A stretch of 64,000 bases of DNA, taken from positions 1,891,483 through 1,955,482 of the forward strand of contig WFMF01000003.1 of assembly GCA_011033025.1 (NCBI GenBank). Reading direction: 5' to 3'. The notes beneath the pieces were generated by a model. That model worked only from the letters and a program-made list of their open reading frames with translations. It was not told the DNA's origin and did not search any database. Position numbers and translations under genes: made by a program. The DNA is from Beroe forskalii (lineage: Eukaryota > Ctenophora > Nuda > Beroida > Beroidae). Every line of letters begins with the position of its first letter. Position 1 is the stretch's first letter. Positions 23,501 through 36,100 of this stretch are shown one piece after another.

Positions 23501-24551
23501 GGTATCGTTCATTGCTCCGTGTACTTTTCACACGATGTGTTTCATTTCGAATCCTGAATGTAAGTTGTATAGCAGTTATTCATGTTCATGCCGGTATCAA
23601 AATACCATACCTACCTATTATTTTCAAAATAATACCTTAACTTTTTGGCTTTTTTGCTGTTGGCGTCGTGCCATTCGGATGTCAGATTGCTCATGTTCTG
23701 CTTTTATGGTAGGTGTTACGACGTAAAAAGTCCCATTTCCCATGTTTGATCTTTCGATGAATGGTCTCCGGTCTGACTCATGACTGAATAGTTTTAAATT
23801 GGGGCTGGAAGCCTGGAATCCTTGAATTAGGCACTTGTCGGTTTTCTGACTTGATGTAGAGAGCGCTATACATGATTGTTGTTCGTTTAGTGCAAAGCAG
23901 TGTGATCTATTGCAGTGCCCAATCGTTCAGTGTTCATCTACACTGCCATTATTCGTCTTCTCACCGTGACAGTACCAATGGTACTGGCTGCCTCCAACAC
24001 CTTTGCAAACACTGGAAACTGTAGTCAGGAGGACATACAACTTCCTAACTTTCTACTGTCCATGCTTACGGTATCGTAATTTCTTTGATCCCTGCACTCT
24101 CATGAGTTGCATGCAACTTACGTCTGGACTATCATCGTTTTTTGACTTTCAGAGGTCCGGACCTTGCCCAATTCCCATATCCATCATCATGCTATCGACT
24201 ATTCCATCGTCTTGAGGTCTTCCAGCATAGCGCATTCCGAAATCCAGATAGGCAGTCTTCAGTCTTGAAAGTTGAGCAATCCACCGCCAGCTATGCGACC
24301 AGCTGGGTAGTTAGGTGGCTGGCTAGCCAGATAGTTTGCTAGTCAGCTGGTTGGATAGCTGGCTGGGCGGCAGATAACCGAACTGACCTTCACATTCTAC
24401 CTTACTGCTTTGTGATGTAGGACTTTACATATCGGACAAAGCAGCACGTCAAAAGGGGGGTTGTCGGACACCGCTTGGTCCCCCGCAACGGTGTGTGACT
24501 TTAAGTTCGGTTGAATTGTGGGCAAACAGAGAAAGTGTTAAATTGCTGACT

Positions 24552-24688
24552 AGGCGCCTATAGAATCAGGCGCCTATAGAATCAGGCGCCTATAAAAAGG
24601 AGTCTACCCGGCGCCTATAGAAGCAGGCGCATTTAGGCTTATAGGTACCAATAAGCGCCTAGAACTCTAGGAGGCGCTTATAGGCGGT
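24552..24688. repeat. cluster of TATAGGCGCCTATA palindromes
   Basis: The motif AGGCGCCTATAGAATC repeats three times from about 24553, followed by CCGGCGCCTATAGAAGC and three or four more worn GCGCCTA/TAGGCGC half-sites to about 24685. Confidence 0.75.
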
Positions 24689-26515
24689 GTCACTCAGATA
24701 GTTTCAACGTTGAGAATATGATCCAAGAAAACGCGCTTTACATTAGACAGTTCCTGAGCTTTTCTCCTCTTAACTTCCTAATCACCATGATTTTCCCTAC
24801 CAGTATCCCGATACATATTTCTCCCACAATTAAGTAATTATCTTCATGTTTAGTCCCAGATTCCTAATTCCTAGCATTCCGATTGCCAACAATGCTGCTG
24901 CAAGTTTTGACAGCTTTGCTTTCAAGCTTCACAATTCGCATTTAGGTACTCATATAAAGTTGATAGAGGTATGAAAATATCTTCCTTGACCATTTTATTT
25001 ATGCAGCATACTGCTGTCAATAATAGATTGTAATGCGCATGTCTCCAGGTCTCGATAACGTGTTACTATATCATAAAAGAAATATGTAGATACTATTTGA
25101 GTATTTGGACTGTCATCCTGTGCGTTAATCGAATTACTGCGTAATACTGATCTAATATTCTATTTACTGTTTCAGTGATCTCTCAAATCTCAGTTACCTC
25201 TAGAATCGTTTTCTTTTGTTTCTTTGCGATGTATTGGATTTATTAAATACATCATAATTTGTTTGCCTTTTGTAACAAAGAGATATGGACGGATCGAACT
25301 ACAGCACTTCTGTACTGTAGTTTGTAGATTAAAATACATTTCATGTATAACATGTTTGCTGCTCAATGCTAGAATATTGTAGGTGATCTTGCTCGGGATA
25401 CAGGGAACTTGTCCTACGTTGCATTTTGAAGGAATTCAGAGAATTTTACCCGAGTTCCTTGGAATATAACTTAGATTGCGAAATCATCATTTCTTGATGA
25501 TTCTGTGTCTAGTCTTCACTGTCGGGTTCTCATCATAGATCACACATGTTTATTTATTTGACCCTGCATTTCTTTTTGATTACATCTGTTATACAGAAAT
25601 TTCTATATTTGGCTGAAACATGGATATAAATTACAGAATTTCACCTTTCACCCGTCCTTCATGAATTCTGTAAAACATTTCAAAATTAACACAAAAGCTC
25701 GCTGCATTTGTTGGAGAATCGAGACGTAGTGATTTTTCTATTGAATTTAATATGGTACAATGCAGACTGCCTGGCTTCGTGGAGAATGAAATCGTCTTAT
25801 ATCTTTTCATGAAAGCATAAGCCATTATCACAACAGATGCAATATTCCTGCATTAATATGAATTATAATTGTGACGTGGTAGGTTCGCAGTAGGCTCGGT
25901 CAGGAGATTTTATAGTGATCTGTTTGAAAACATACAACAATGGTGAATTAGCTCTCATTATTCAGGAATTATTACGGTCTCGGGTCTGTTGTATGCACAA
26001 AGCTGCTACTTATGATTTGATTGGATGTTACAAAATGTCTTTATTATTTGTGCCGTATTGTAATAATTTCAAAGTGTAATTTGTTCTATGAATATATTCA
26101 AACTGTCATGTTTTCGCTCATGTAAATGAAAGGGAGATAGGCACTAGGTAGAAGGTCATTTGAATGGTTTCATAGCATAATCGTAGATAATATGGTGAAT
26201 GGTGATATAGATTATATATGAAGCGAAATTTTAAATAATTCATCTGAGGAATAAAAGAATAGAATACTTTAATATGTTTTGTAAAATGAAAGATCCTAAT
26301 TTCGGTATTTAATTTACTAGCGTGTCATTTAATCCAACTCCGTAAAGTTTAAAGCTAGGCTCGGCTGCGCTCCCTGCATTCTTATCGTTTATTTAACATG
26401 ATAGCCGACCACAGGATGCCCAGATGGTATGCTTACAAGACCGGCTAGGTACATAGGACATCCTTTGAAATTATTGGGGACGACCAATTAAGTATGATAT
26501 CGATCTGGGGCAGAA

Positions 26516-26575
26516 AGTAAAGTAAGGTTGGTAGAAAATCTGGCCGGCTGAGAAGCAGCAGAAGGAAGAGCAAGG
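26516..26575. repeat. isolated copy of the 48-bp minisatellite unit
   Basis: GTAAGGTTGGTAGAAAATCT followed by CTGAGAAGCAGCAGAAGG matches the array units at 27.2-28.7 kb, 600 bp away from the main array. Confidence 0.65.
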
Positions 26576-26696
26576 TTTATATGTCAAATTCATACCTTTC
26601 AACATTTCGAGCACTTGAGCAGTGCTGATAGTGTTGAGACAGTCGCACTGCTTGATACCAGTTGGTATGAAATGTGACTGGCTGACATAAGTAACA

Positions 26697-26722
26697 GAAT
26701 TCAATTCAATTCAATTCAATTG
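26697..26722. repeat. (AATTC)n microsatellite
   Basis: About five uninterrupted copies of the pentamer TCAAT. Confidence 0.9.
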
Positions 26723-27189
26723 TATATTTTTAATAAAAACAAGTAATTTTAATCAAACAAGTAATTTATATTTTATAGCCATTACACCATGATTGAACAT
26801 ATATTAGTATTATCTCATTTTCAATTATGATTTGCAGATGTTTGAATTAAAAAGAAATCTTTCTTCAAGACATCAATCTGCAAGATTTTTCTCCAACTCC
26901 GTACTTGAACACCAACATGATTCCTTTAGGTAATGCAATGTGGAGAGCAGTAGGATTTGCAGATTAATTGCTCAATTACAATGGGCAACATTAACATAAC
27001 AAAACAACTTAATAAATTATAAAAACTTAAAAGTCAGGATATCCTAACAATCTGAAATAATTAATTATTGTAAAAATTAAAACAGTAGATTTGCAATAAG
27101 CTATAAGCTTTACTTTTTGCAGTGTGAAGACATACTAATAACATGTCTTTATGCCACACAAACTTACACTGCACAAAAACTGCAATTAC

Positions 27190-28690
27190 AACTGCCACTG
27201 TAAGGTTGGTAGGAAATCTATCAGGGCTGAAAAGCAACAGAAGTTATAATAAGGTTTGTAAAAATCATCCAGGCTGAAAAGCAGCAAAAGGTAGAGTAAG
27301 GTTGGTAGAAAATCTGGCATGCTGAGAAGCAGCAGAAGGTAGAGTAAGGTTGATTAAAAATCTGGCTCCTGCCAGGCTGACAACAAGCAGCAGAAGGTAG
27401 AGTATTGTTGGTAGGAAATATGACAGGCTGACAAGCAGCAGAAGGTAGAGTAAGATTGGTATGAAATCTGGCTGGCTGACAAGCAGCAGAAGGTACCATA
27501 AGGTTTGTAAGAAATCTGACAGTCTGACAAGCAGCAGAAAGTAGAGCAGCAGAAGTAAGGTTCATAAAAGAAAAATCTGGCAGGTACCAGGCTGACAACC
27601 AGCAGGAAGTAGAGTATCATTGGTAGGAAATCTGACAAGCTGACAAGCAGTAGAAGGTAGAGTAAGATTGGTATGAAATCAGGCAGGCTGAGTTGCAGCA
27701 GAAGGTAGGGGTGTCACTGTCCCAATTGTCACAAACTCAAGAAAAAGTGAATGTGGACTGGGACATTTTGGACAATTGAGACAAATGGGACAGAGAAAAT
27801 GGAACAAATAGGACTCAAAAAAATTAATGCTGACTGGGACAAATGGAACATTTGAGACAAATGGGACATTGGGGACAATTGGGACATAAGTGGCAGAGAC
27901 AACTGTGTTTTTGAGCAGCAGTTTATCGTTTTTGCCTCACAGCCTGTTTCATCATGGGTTTTCCTATGATGGGTTTTGGGATATATTAGGGACTTAGGGA
28001 AGTGGGAACACTTATTAACCACTACAAACAAATGCAACAAAATCTTGTAATTAGTATAGTAGTATGAATATAGCTTTCATTTCAATAATAGAAAAACTTT
28101 GATCAATGTAAAAACTGATGAATGACTGATTTTTTCAACTTTTTGTTTGTCCCAAATGTCCCAGTTGTCCAATTGTCCCAAAAACCATTCCCAAACTCAA
28201 AAAAGTAAATTGGGACATGGACAATTGGGACAGTGACACTCCCCCCGGTAGGGTAAGATTGGTAGGAAATCTGGCAGGCTGACAAGCAACAAAAGGTAGG
28301 GTAAGATTGGTAGGAAATCAGGCTGGCTGACAAGCAGCAGACGGAAGTGTAAGGTTAATAGGAAATCTAGCAGGCTGACAAGCAGCAGAAGGTACCATAA
28401 GGTTGATAAGAAATCTGGCAGGCACCAGGCTGACAAGCAGCAGAAGGTGGATCAAGGTTGTAATGAAATCTGACAGGCTAACAAGTAGCAGAAGGTAGAG
28501 CAAGGTTGGTAGTAAATCTGGCAAGCAGAGAAGCAACAGAAGATAGATTAAGGTTATTAGAAGATCTGACAGGCTGACTAGCAGCAGACAATAGAGTAAG
28601 GTTGGCAGTCTGAGTGGCAGCGGAATGTAGATTAAGGTTGGTATGAAATCTGACATGCTGACAAGCTCGGGGTGGATGTCAACCCTCAAC
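27190..28690. repeat. ~48-bp minisatellite interrupted by a TIR element
   Basis: Units read roughly TAAGGTTGGTAGGAAATCTG then CAGGCTGACAAGCAGCAGAAGGTAGAG. About ten copies lie at 27200-27707 and about ten more at 28247-28680, diverged by 10-20 percent with indels. Translated minus-strand ORFs across it are by-products of the repeat. The TIR element at 27708-28246 split one array into two. Confidence 0.85.
27708..28246. mobile_element. short TIR element (MITE), copy 1
   Basis: Left end GGGGTGTCACTGTCCCAATT and right end AATTGGGACAGTGACACTCC are inverted repeats of over 20 bp. The interior is rich in GGGACAAATGGGACA units and has no transposase. GGTAGGG flanks both sides, a possible target duplication although it is also part of the host minisatellite. 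It shares its ends with 29505-29953. Confidence 0.8.
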
Positions 28691-28692
28691 TT

Positions 28693-28914
28693 TCAATATA
28701 GATTCTGTATTCCACCAAGGCCAGGTATTGCTTTGTTCTTGAATGCATTCGCTATGTTAGTGGCTTGATCTTGTATCTTGGTAGATATTTGCATACCACT
28801 AGCCTTCTGGTCATTTGTCATGGTACATGGTCCTATACTGTCATGGGGTTGGGATAATTGCTTTAAAATTTGGGGAGAGGGTGTTGGTGAATAATCATCA
28901 TTCACCAACACCCT
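28693..28914 (-). pseudogene. unassigned 72-codon ORF ending in TGA
   Basis: The minus-strand frame ends KNKAIPGLGGIQNLY and has a protein-like composition, but no family is recognised and its 5' end falls in the 28873-28919 hairpin. It may be a terminal exon or a piece of the broken coding sequence at 29050-29470 on the same strand. Confidence 0.2.
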
Positions 28915-28919
28915 CTCCC
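28873..28919. repeat. perfect 20-bp inverted repeat with 7-base loop
   Basis: GGGAGAGGGTGTTGGTGAAT (28873-28892) and its exact reverse complement (28900-28919) are separated by seven bases. Confidence 0.9.
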
Positions 28920-29049
28920 TAAACCCTTAAATTTAAGTACTTTGTAGGACTTTGTAGGACCAGGAAAGGTTGTGAGCTGGATTGAACAGGATATTTTGAG
29001 GTGTTCCACATCTATTTAATCAAAGGGGTGTTATTAATGTAAGTGGGGG

Positions 29050-29470
29050 CTAACTAATAACTTACAAATTTCCCAATCAGAACAATCCTGATTTGGTCAA
29101 AGTCTCTCTTTTCAGTGCTAACATTGATTCTGCGAATATCGTCTTCCTCTTTTGTCTGATAGCGTTTGCCAGTGGTGTAAATTCCCTTCTCAGAGATCGT
29201 CCATTTTCGTCATCTTTCTATTTGACTGGGTCGAATATTCATGGCACTGATGAAGTTATCAAACTCAGTCTTGGAGAATAGAACACTTCACTTAGAACAG
29301 GCTCATCTAATGTTAGTTTAGCTGAGGCTTGGTCATGGTGTTGATAATTGGTCAGTATATTAATTATGTTGCCTTTGCTCACCCATTCATGAAACATCAT
29401 TCTGGGAGTGAAGACATCATTCTCAAATGATGCTTTGCATTAAGTATAGCAAAACACCACCCTGAGTGTG
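29050..29470 (-). pseudogene. broken coding remnant, family uncertain
   Basis: Reading the minus strand gives protein-like runs (MMFHEWVSKGNIINIL; then TEFDNFISAMNIRPSQIE; then KWTISEKGIYTTGKRYQ; then FDQIRIVLIGKF) joined only if one frameshift near 29282 and one in-frame TGA near 29206 are passed over. It closes on a good donor, TTT/gtaagt, after RIVLIGK, which faintly resembles the start of a P-loop GTPase, but the loop itself is not visible. Probably a decayed gene or transposon fragment. Confidence 0.3.
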
Positions 29471-29504
29471 ATGTCATCTCAAGAGAAACAGGATCCTATA
29501 TAGG

Positions 29505-29953
29505 GGGGGGGGTGTCACTGTCCCAATTGTCCCAAACTCAAGAAAAAGTGAATTGGGACAGGGACAATTGGGACAAATGGGACAGATAAAATGGAAGAAA
29601 TGGGACTCAAAGAAGTGGATGCAGGCTGGGACAATTGGGACATTTGGGACAATTGGGACAAAAGTGACAGAGACAACTGGGGCTCAAATGATTTTGTTTC
29701 GCAAACAAACACAACCAAAATATGTACTAACTTTCAATTTCAATTTCAGTAGTAGGAATATAACTTTCATTTCAATACTTCAATGATAGAAAAACTTAGA
29801 TCAATGTCGAAAATGATAAATGGCTGATTTTTTCAACTTTTTGTTTGTCCCAATTGTCCCAAATGTTCCAGTAGTCCCAATTGTCCCAAAAACCAGTCCC
29901 AAACTCAAATAAAGTAAATTGGGACAGGGACAATTGGGACAGTGACACTCCCC
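29505..29953. mobile_element. short TIR element (MITE), copy 2, with target duplication
   Basis: Ends GGGGGTGTCACTGTCCCAAT and ATTGGGACAGTGACACTCCC are inverted. CCTATATAGG occurs directly on both sides (29495-29504 and 29954-29963), an 8-10-bp target duplication made ambiguous by its own palindromy. A length near 8 bp would fit the hAT superfamily, but no transposase is present. It is 449 bp long against 539 bp for copy 1. Confidence 0.85.
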
Positions 29954-30196
29954 CCTATATAGGCAAAATAGATGTCACCGATTAATAGATGTTGTTGAGG
30001 TTTGTTGAAATTTGAGATAAGTGATCATGTACTGAATGTGTTCTACCACTAGAATTGAAATAATAGATACCTATTAGATACATTGATTAGTAACTATTAC
30101 TTTTTATTAATTAAACTAATAGTTTAATAAACATTTAACCCATTTACCAAGATGCTTCTCTCTCACCAATTAACTAATTGAGCACCCAGTCAATGT

Positions 30197-33100
30197 ATGG
30201 CATCGCCACCTCCCTCTAATTTTGATCAAGCAAATGAAGAGGATGGTGAAACTATGTCCGGGGATCCAGTAAAAGAGACGACAAACGATGATGAAATTGT
30301 GGGTAGTGAGGAAGTTGAAGGGGCGTCAAGGGAAGTTGAAACTCTTCCTGAAGAGGCTGTAAAAAAGGAGTCAGACAGTGATAGAACTACAATTGCTGCT
30401 CCTCCTGATGATACGACTGTAGAGGATTGTTCTGATACTGATAGCTTACAAGAGGGTGGTGATCTAGTTGTTTGTGATGATACTGAGAATGCTGCCAGCA
30501 CTGCCCAACCAGTTGATGATAATATTGCTGCTGGTAAAGATGGCTCAGAGGATGTCATGCCTGAAGGTGGGCCTGCCATCAAAAACCTGAAGAATACAAT
30601 AAACGAAGTCTTCTGGTGCAAAATCAACAGTAAGCTTTGTATTTCTGTATTATTATCCTATTTTGCTTTGCTTGTGGAGTGCCCTTTAGAGGGATTTATT
30701 TATATTAATTATTTTCATCTCAAACCCCTTAGAAATGCAACTGATGCATAATACCTCACTTTGAGTTACAGTTTCTGATTAGTCATTAATCATTAATCAA
30801 ACATGATTTTCATCGATCCACCAGTCTCAACTTCGTTGTATATCTTGGTACTGAATGGTTTAGTTTAACTCTTCTTTCAGATCATGTTGAAGATTTACTG
30901 AATAGTATGGATACCGAAGGGCAACCAAGTGATCCTAAAGATGCTAATGCTAGCGAGAAAGGTGAGTAATCAGGTTTAAATGCTCTTAATATTTGGGGCA
31001 ATCCAGAAAGGACGTCCGCAAAATTTAGACTATTTTAGACCCCTCCCTACCCCTTGTCCACAAACGTCTGCAACCTGAAATACGTCCCTCCCGGACGTCC
31101 GCATTTTCATTGCACATCTTTTGTGATCTCATTTTTATGCTTGTTTTCTCAAATATATGGTGACAACTTTTGATTTGACTCTGTCGAAAATCTAAGCCAA
31201 ACAACCCTCTCCCCTACGTCCGCAAACTTCTGCATTGACCAGACTCCCCCTCTTTACAGACGTCCTCCATTGATATACAAAAAATAATGGTTTGCTCCAT
31301 TTCTTATATGAATGGGGGCGCCACTTTCCCAATTGTAAATAACTCAAGAAAAAGTGGATTGGGACAGAGGCAAATGAGACCGAGGAAATGGGACAAATGT
31401 CACTCAATAAGGGAGTTGGGTTTGGGACAATATAAATGGGACAACTCAGATAGAAATGGGACAAATGGGACTGAGAAAATGGGACAAATGTCACTCAAAA
31501 AAGGGAGTTGGGATTGTGATAGTAAAAATGGGACGACTAAGATCTAAGAAAAAAATGGGACTCAAAAATTGAATTTGAACAGGGACAAATGAGACATATT
31601 CGGGACAAATGGGAAATTTGGAACACAAATGGTATGAATGTAAAAGTTGTAGTGTAGTGGCTGCTTCTTAGCTTCATCGTTGAGGTTTTCCTACTTCTTC
31701 TTAAGTTCGTCAGTAGTCCGTGCAACGGGGGATTGAATGCACCCAGCCTTATGAACTTCGCCGTCACATCTTTCCAAGCAAGTGCTTTCCTCTTCATGTC
31801 CTTTACGTCCCTGCTTGTGACTTTGGACTCCAGAATGTTCCGAGATTCATTAACCAATTTAAACATATTAGCGCGTCTTTCTTGCTCTTACTTCGGATGA
31901 GTTCACATTCATTTGGCATTATAATTGTGCAAAATAGCTTCAAATGAAATTTGATTTTATAAAGGAGCACTCAAAAATATACTTAAGCGGCTAGATGAGG
32001 GTCATGCATCAGACCCGAGTTGAAAGAATTACCGTTTTTTGACTGGATTATGTATCTTGGTCGGGGTATAATGCAGTTCCATGATCTCAGCTGTGATCGC
32101 ATACTTTCGAATATGATTGAACTGGGCACACCTCGTCAATTAATTCCACCTTATAAAACAAACATTGGCGAACCAGGTCTTTGAGTCACACAGGCACACT
32201 ACTCTTGAGTTGAGCCACCATGTCATCCAGAAGAGAGTCTTTGACTAGTGTTAGAACTCGAAGAGACTTCGGATGATAGTAAGTCTAAAGTATTCTTCAA
32301 TAGTGTAGTTCTAGCTTACCTCCATTCTGGTGTTATGAAATGGAGTCACGACCGGCTTAGGCGGAGTTAAACGTCGTTTTATGGGCGCCCAATGATCCTC
32401 CTCCCAATTCCAACTTACTAAGTCTCGATCATGTGAGTTGCGGTACACGGTTACCACTTCGACATGTAAACGCTTATTAACTTGCTGTGGAAGAAAAAGA
32501 AACCAATTCTTAAATATCCCCAGATTGTGTGCCTCAGACTGTGATGGGGTAATAAAGATGACATTCTTTGTACTGTTTTCTATTTGGTTGCGATTTTGTA
32601 GCTCTCTTATCAGCTAGTGCTTATCTACTGTGTACTGCTGCCATACCTGCATTGTGTTCATTCTACCGTGTATATACAAGACAATATGGCATCGAATCGT
32701 CACCAAAATGACAGTGAAAACGTGAAAGTCGTCATTGGAAAACTCCTAGAAAAGGCTGCGTCGTCTGTCAGACCAGTCATTTCCAATTTTGACTATTTTC
32801 AATCACGAGCAGTCAACATTCAGCGTTTTAATCAGTTCAATGTCGCGTTACTCGAAAATTGTGCTGAGTTCTTGGAGATTGCTCTTGCGGATAAAGACGG
32901 GTACAAGATCTACACTAAGTCTACCCTTGTTGGCCGCATCTATCTTGCGTTCATGGCTCTGATGCCGACCAAGTGTGGTGAGTGTGGGGACGACTATTTG
33001 ATCGATCATGAGCCGGAAGCTCAACCGTTTTTCACCTGTTTCAAGTGCTTTCAAGGATCTCACGACTGCGACAGAAACAGATTACTGCACCAGACTCTAG

Positions 33101-36100
33101 ACGCAATGAATACTCCGACTGGTTTTGTTTGGCTCTGTGACACTTGTCACAAATCTCTTGACCCAATTGCCCCTAGGAAACAGAGATCCCGCCACAATTC
33201 CGGAACGCTATCGTCTCACGAAAACCAGTCACTGGACGGTACATCTGACAGTTTAGGACTTCCCATACCGAATACTTTGCCATCATCTCAGACAAGTAGT
33301 TTTGTAAACATTTCGTCTGAGGCGTCAGCTGACTCAGCAGCTGCTCCTTCGCAGGATGCCGCCACCGACCTATCTCCTGCTGCAATCTGCCAGAGATTCC
33401 TGAACTGGAACTGCCCCCATGGAATCAGTGGTAAGAAGGAGGTTGGCGGAAGCCGATGCCCTTATACTCACCCTAGGATCTGCAATCAGTTCAGAGAAGC
33501 TGGTGCTACCGGGAGCAAAGGATGCAAGAAGGGCAAAGACTGCAGCTTCTATCACCCCGAGATCTGCGAAACTGTGGTAGGGAGTGGTTCATGTTCCAAG
33601 AAAGGCTGTTCGAAGTTCCATCCTCGTTCTGGCAAGAGGAAACCTCCTCGAACTTCCAAGGAGAAAGCTACTAAAGGGAAAGGAGCCAGCAACAACAACA
33701 GCAGCAACTCGGAATCAAAAGATTTTTTAGAGTTGCAGAACTTGGTCGTAGGAATGGCGGCCAAGTTGGAGGCGCTGGAGAAGAAGTTGGACCAAGGTGC
33801 AGCCACGTGTCAACCAGTCACGTACCCAGCTTCAGCTCCACACACCCAAATACCGATGTACTACCCAGCTCCTACACCCCCACCAGGAATGGTCAGGCTA
33901 TCCAACCATCACATCCCGAGCTTCCCTCATCCCTCCTACTTCTAAATGCGAGGAGTCTCAACCCATCTGCAAACAGTGCTGGCAGATGGAAGCTCAACGA
34001 GCTGACTGGTCATGTTGAGGAGAGACGTCAGTCTGGTCAGCTTTTCCCTTTTATCGCGGTGACGGAGTCCTGGTTAAAGTCCTACATCAGTGATGCTCAG
34101 CTCCAGATACCAGGATACTCCCTCTCACGGTGTGACCGCGACAAGAGGAATGGGGGAGGAGTCATGCTCTACTCCTTCTCATCTCTCCCCATCTCAGTTT
34201 CCGAAAGTTTCGATGACGGTATGTGTCAGGGGCTCTACAACATCTACCCATCTGCTAAGCTGTTAGTGGCAGTCATCTACAGGCCCCCTGATGCTACTCT
34301 TTCCAGTTTTTCGAATCTTCTCGACCATCTGAGGTATGCTATTGAAAACCTTCCAGGCACAGATTATGACATCTTCATTACAGGTGACTTTAATCTGCCT
34401 CAGATTGAGTGGGAGTCTCTCCAGGTTCAGAGTGGCGGAACTTCAGAGTCCAATCTCTCAGCTCAGCGCCTATTGAACTTCATGGCTACTCATTTGCTCA
34501 GTCAGATGGTCACTGTTCCCACCAGAGAATCAAACATTCTCGACCTTGTTCTCTGCAGCAATGACAGACTGGTACTGGATGTCAAAGCTGAACCAACGGA
34601 GATATCGGATCACCACATGGTGAGTGCCTTGTTATCTTTTGTTCCAGGTGCCATCGGGGATGCTCAGGCTACATATCTTGATGAGATGAACTTCAGGGCC
34701 TTAGACTTTTCTCAGGCCGATTTTTTAACGCTCGACAAGATTTTCGACACTGTACAGTGGAAAGAACTGAGAGATGCTAGCACTTTTGAAGAGTTTCCAG
34801 CAATATTCACTAAAACAGTGTTAGACGTGTGTCTGGCTAACATTCCCAAGAAACGACCTCCTACTGGCAAGCCTAAGGTGTACAACTCTCTCAGGAGGAG
34901 GAAGTCCAGACTCAAGACTCGTCTTACTGCGGCAAAGTGTGCTGGGGACCACGCACGAGTTAAGCTACTTGAAGATGAAATTGGGTTAGTGTGCTATGAA
35001 ATCAAGGAGGCTATCATGCACCATCTTGACAAAGGTGAAAGCAGGGCAGTGGAAAGAATCAAGACTAATCCTAAGTTCTTTTACTCATATGCTAAATCAT
35101 TCTCCAAGGTTCAGCATAGCATTTCAGCCCTCCTGAACAAAGACGAGGAGCTAGTTACTGAACGCAAAGAGCTTGCTAACATCTTGCAGCAGCAGTTCTG
35201 TTCTGTATTCAGTGACCCAAACTGTCCCAACAAATCAGATCCTGCTTTCACCGTACCACCGCTGATCAGTAACGATACAGAGCTTGTGGTTACACTAGAC
35301 AATATAGTGGAAGCTATATCCGAGATAAAGCTCGACTCTGCTCCAGGGCCTGATGGGATACCTGCCGTTCTACTTAAGAAGTGTGCTTCTAGTTTGAGTG
35401 TCCCTATCCACCTTCTATGGTCAGAATCCATGTCCACTGGTAAAGTACCGAGCTTCTACAAGAAAGGGCTGGTTACACCACTCTTTAAGAAAGGTAGTAG
35501 ATGTGAAGCTGCCAACTACAGGCCTGTAACTCTGACGTCACATGTGGTGAAAGTGTATGAGAGAGTGGTCAGAAAACACATGGTACACCATCTTGAATCT
35601 AACAATCTGTTAACTGAGAAGCAACACGGTTTTAGATCAAACAGAAGCTGTCTCACTCAAATGCTTGACCATTTCGATGGTATATTCGAAGGGCTAACAA
35701 ATGGTAAAGACACAGATTCCATCTACCTGGACTATGCAAAAGCGTTTGATAAGGTTGACTTGGAACTTCTTATCTCTAAGCTTAAGAGATATGGGTTTCA
35801 CAACAAGCTTATAGAATGGATCCAGTCGTTCCTCACTGATCGAGATCAAGTGGTGGTTCTGAATGGTGTTCACTCAGACCTCGCTAAGGTTTTGAGCGGT
35901 GTTCCTCAAGGAAGCGTGCTAGGGCCACTCCTGTTCATATTGTTCATTAATGACTTAGAACAAGTGGTGGCTTCATCTAAGGTCAGCTTCTTTGCCGACG
36001 ATACTAGAGTTTCTAAACAGATTGGCTGCCTTGAAGACTGCTTGCTGCTTCAAGATGATCTGTACAGAATTCTTCAATGGTCACAGGGAAACAACATGGA

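Larger units (their letters stand above)
20760..26515. other. intergenic, no intact gene recognised
   Basis: AT-rich sequence with short chance ORFs only. Notable pieces are variants of GGACAAAACGGAC at about 21935-22190, a telomere-like stretch near 22980-23045, a GC-rich CCAAT-bearing patch at 23340-23500, and a GGCGCC palindrome cluster at 24550-24690. Confidence 0.4.

Noticed and set aside
27221-28689. Several leucine/cysteine-rich minus-strand ORFs
   Set aside because: They follow the 48-bp minisatellite in shifting frames and are cut by the TIR element.
32617-32685. N-terminal extension of LINE ORF1
   Set aside because: The first 23 codons are hydrophobic and unlike ORF1 starts; the internal ATG at 32686 begins a typical hydrophilic ORF1.
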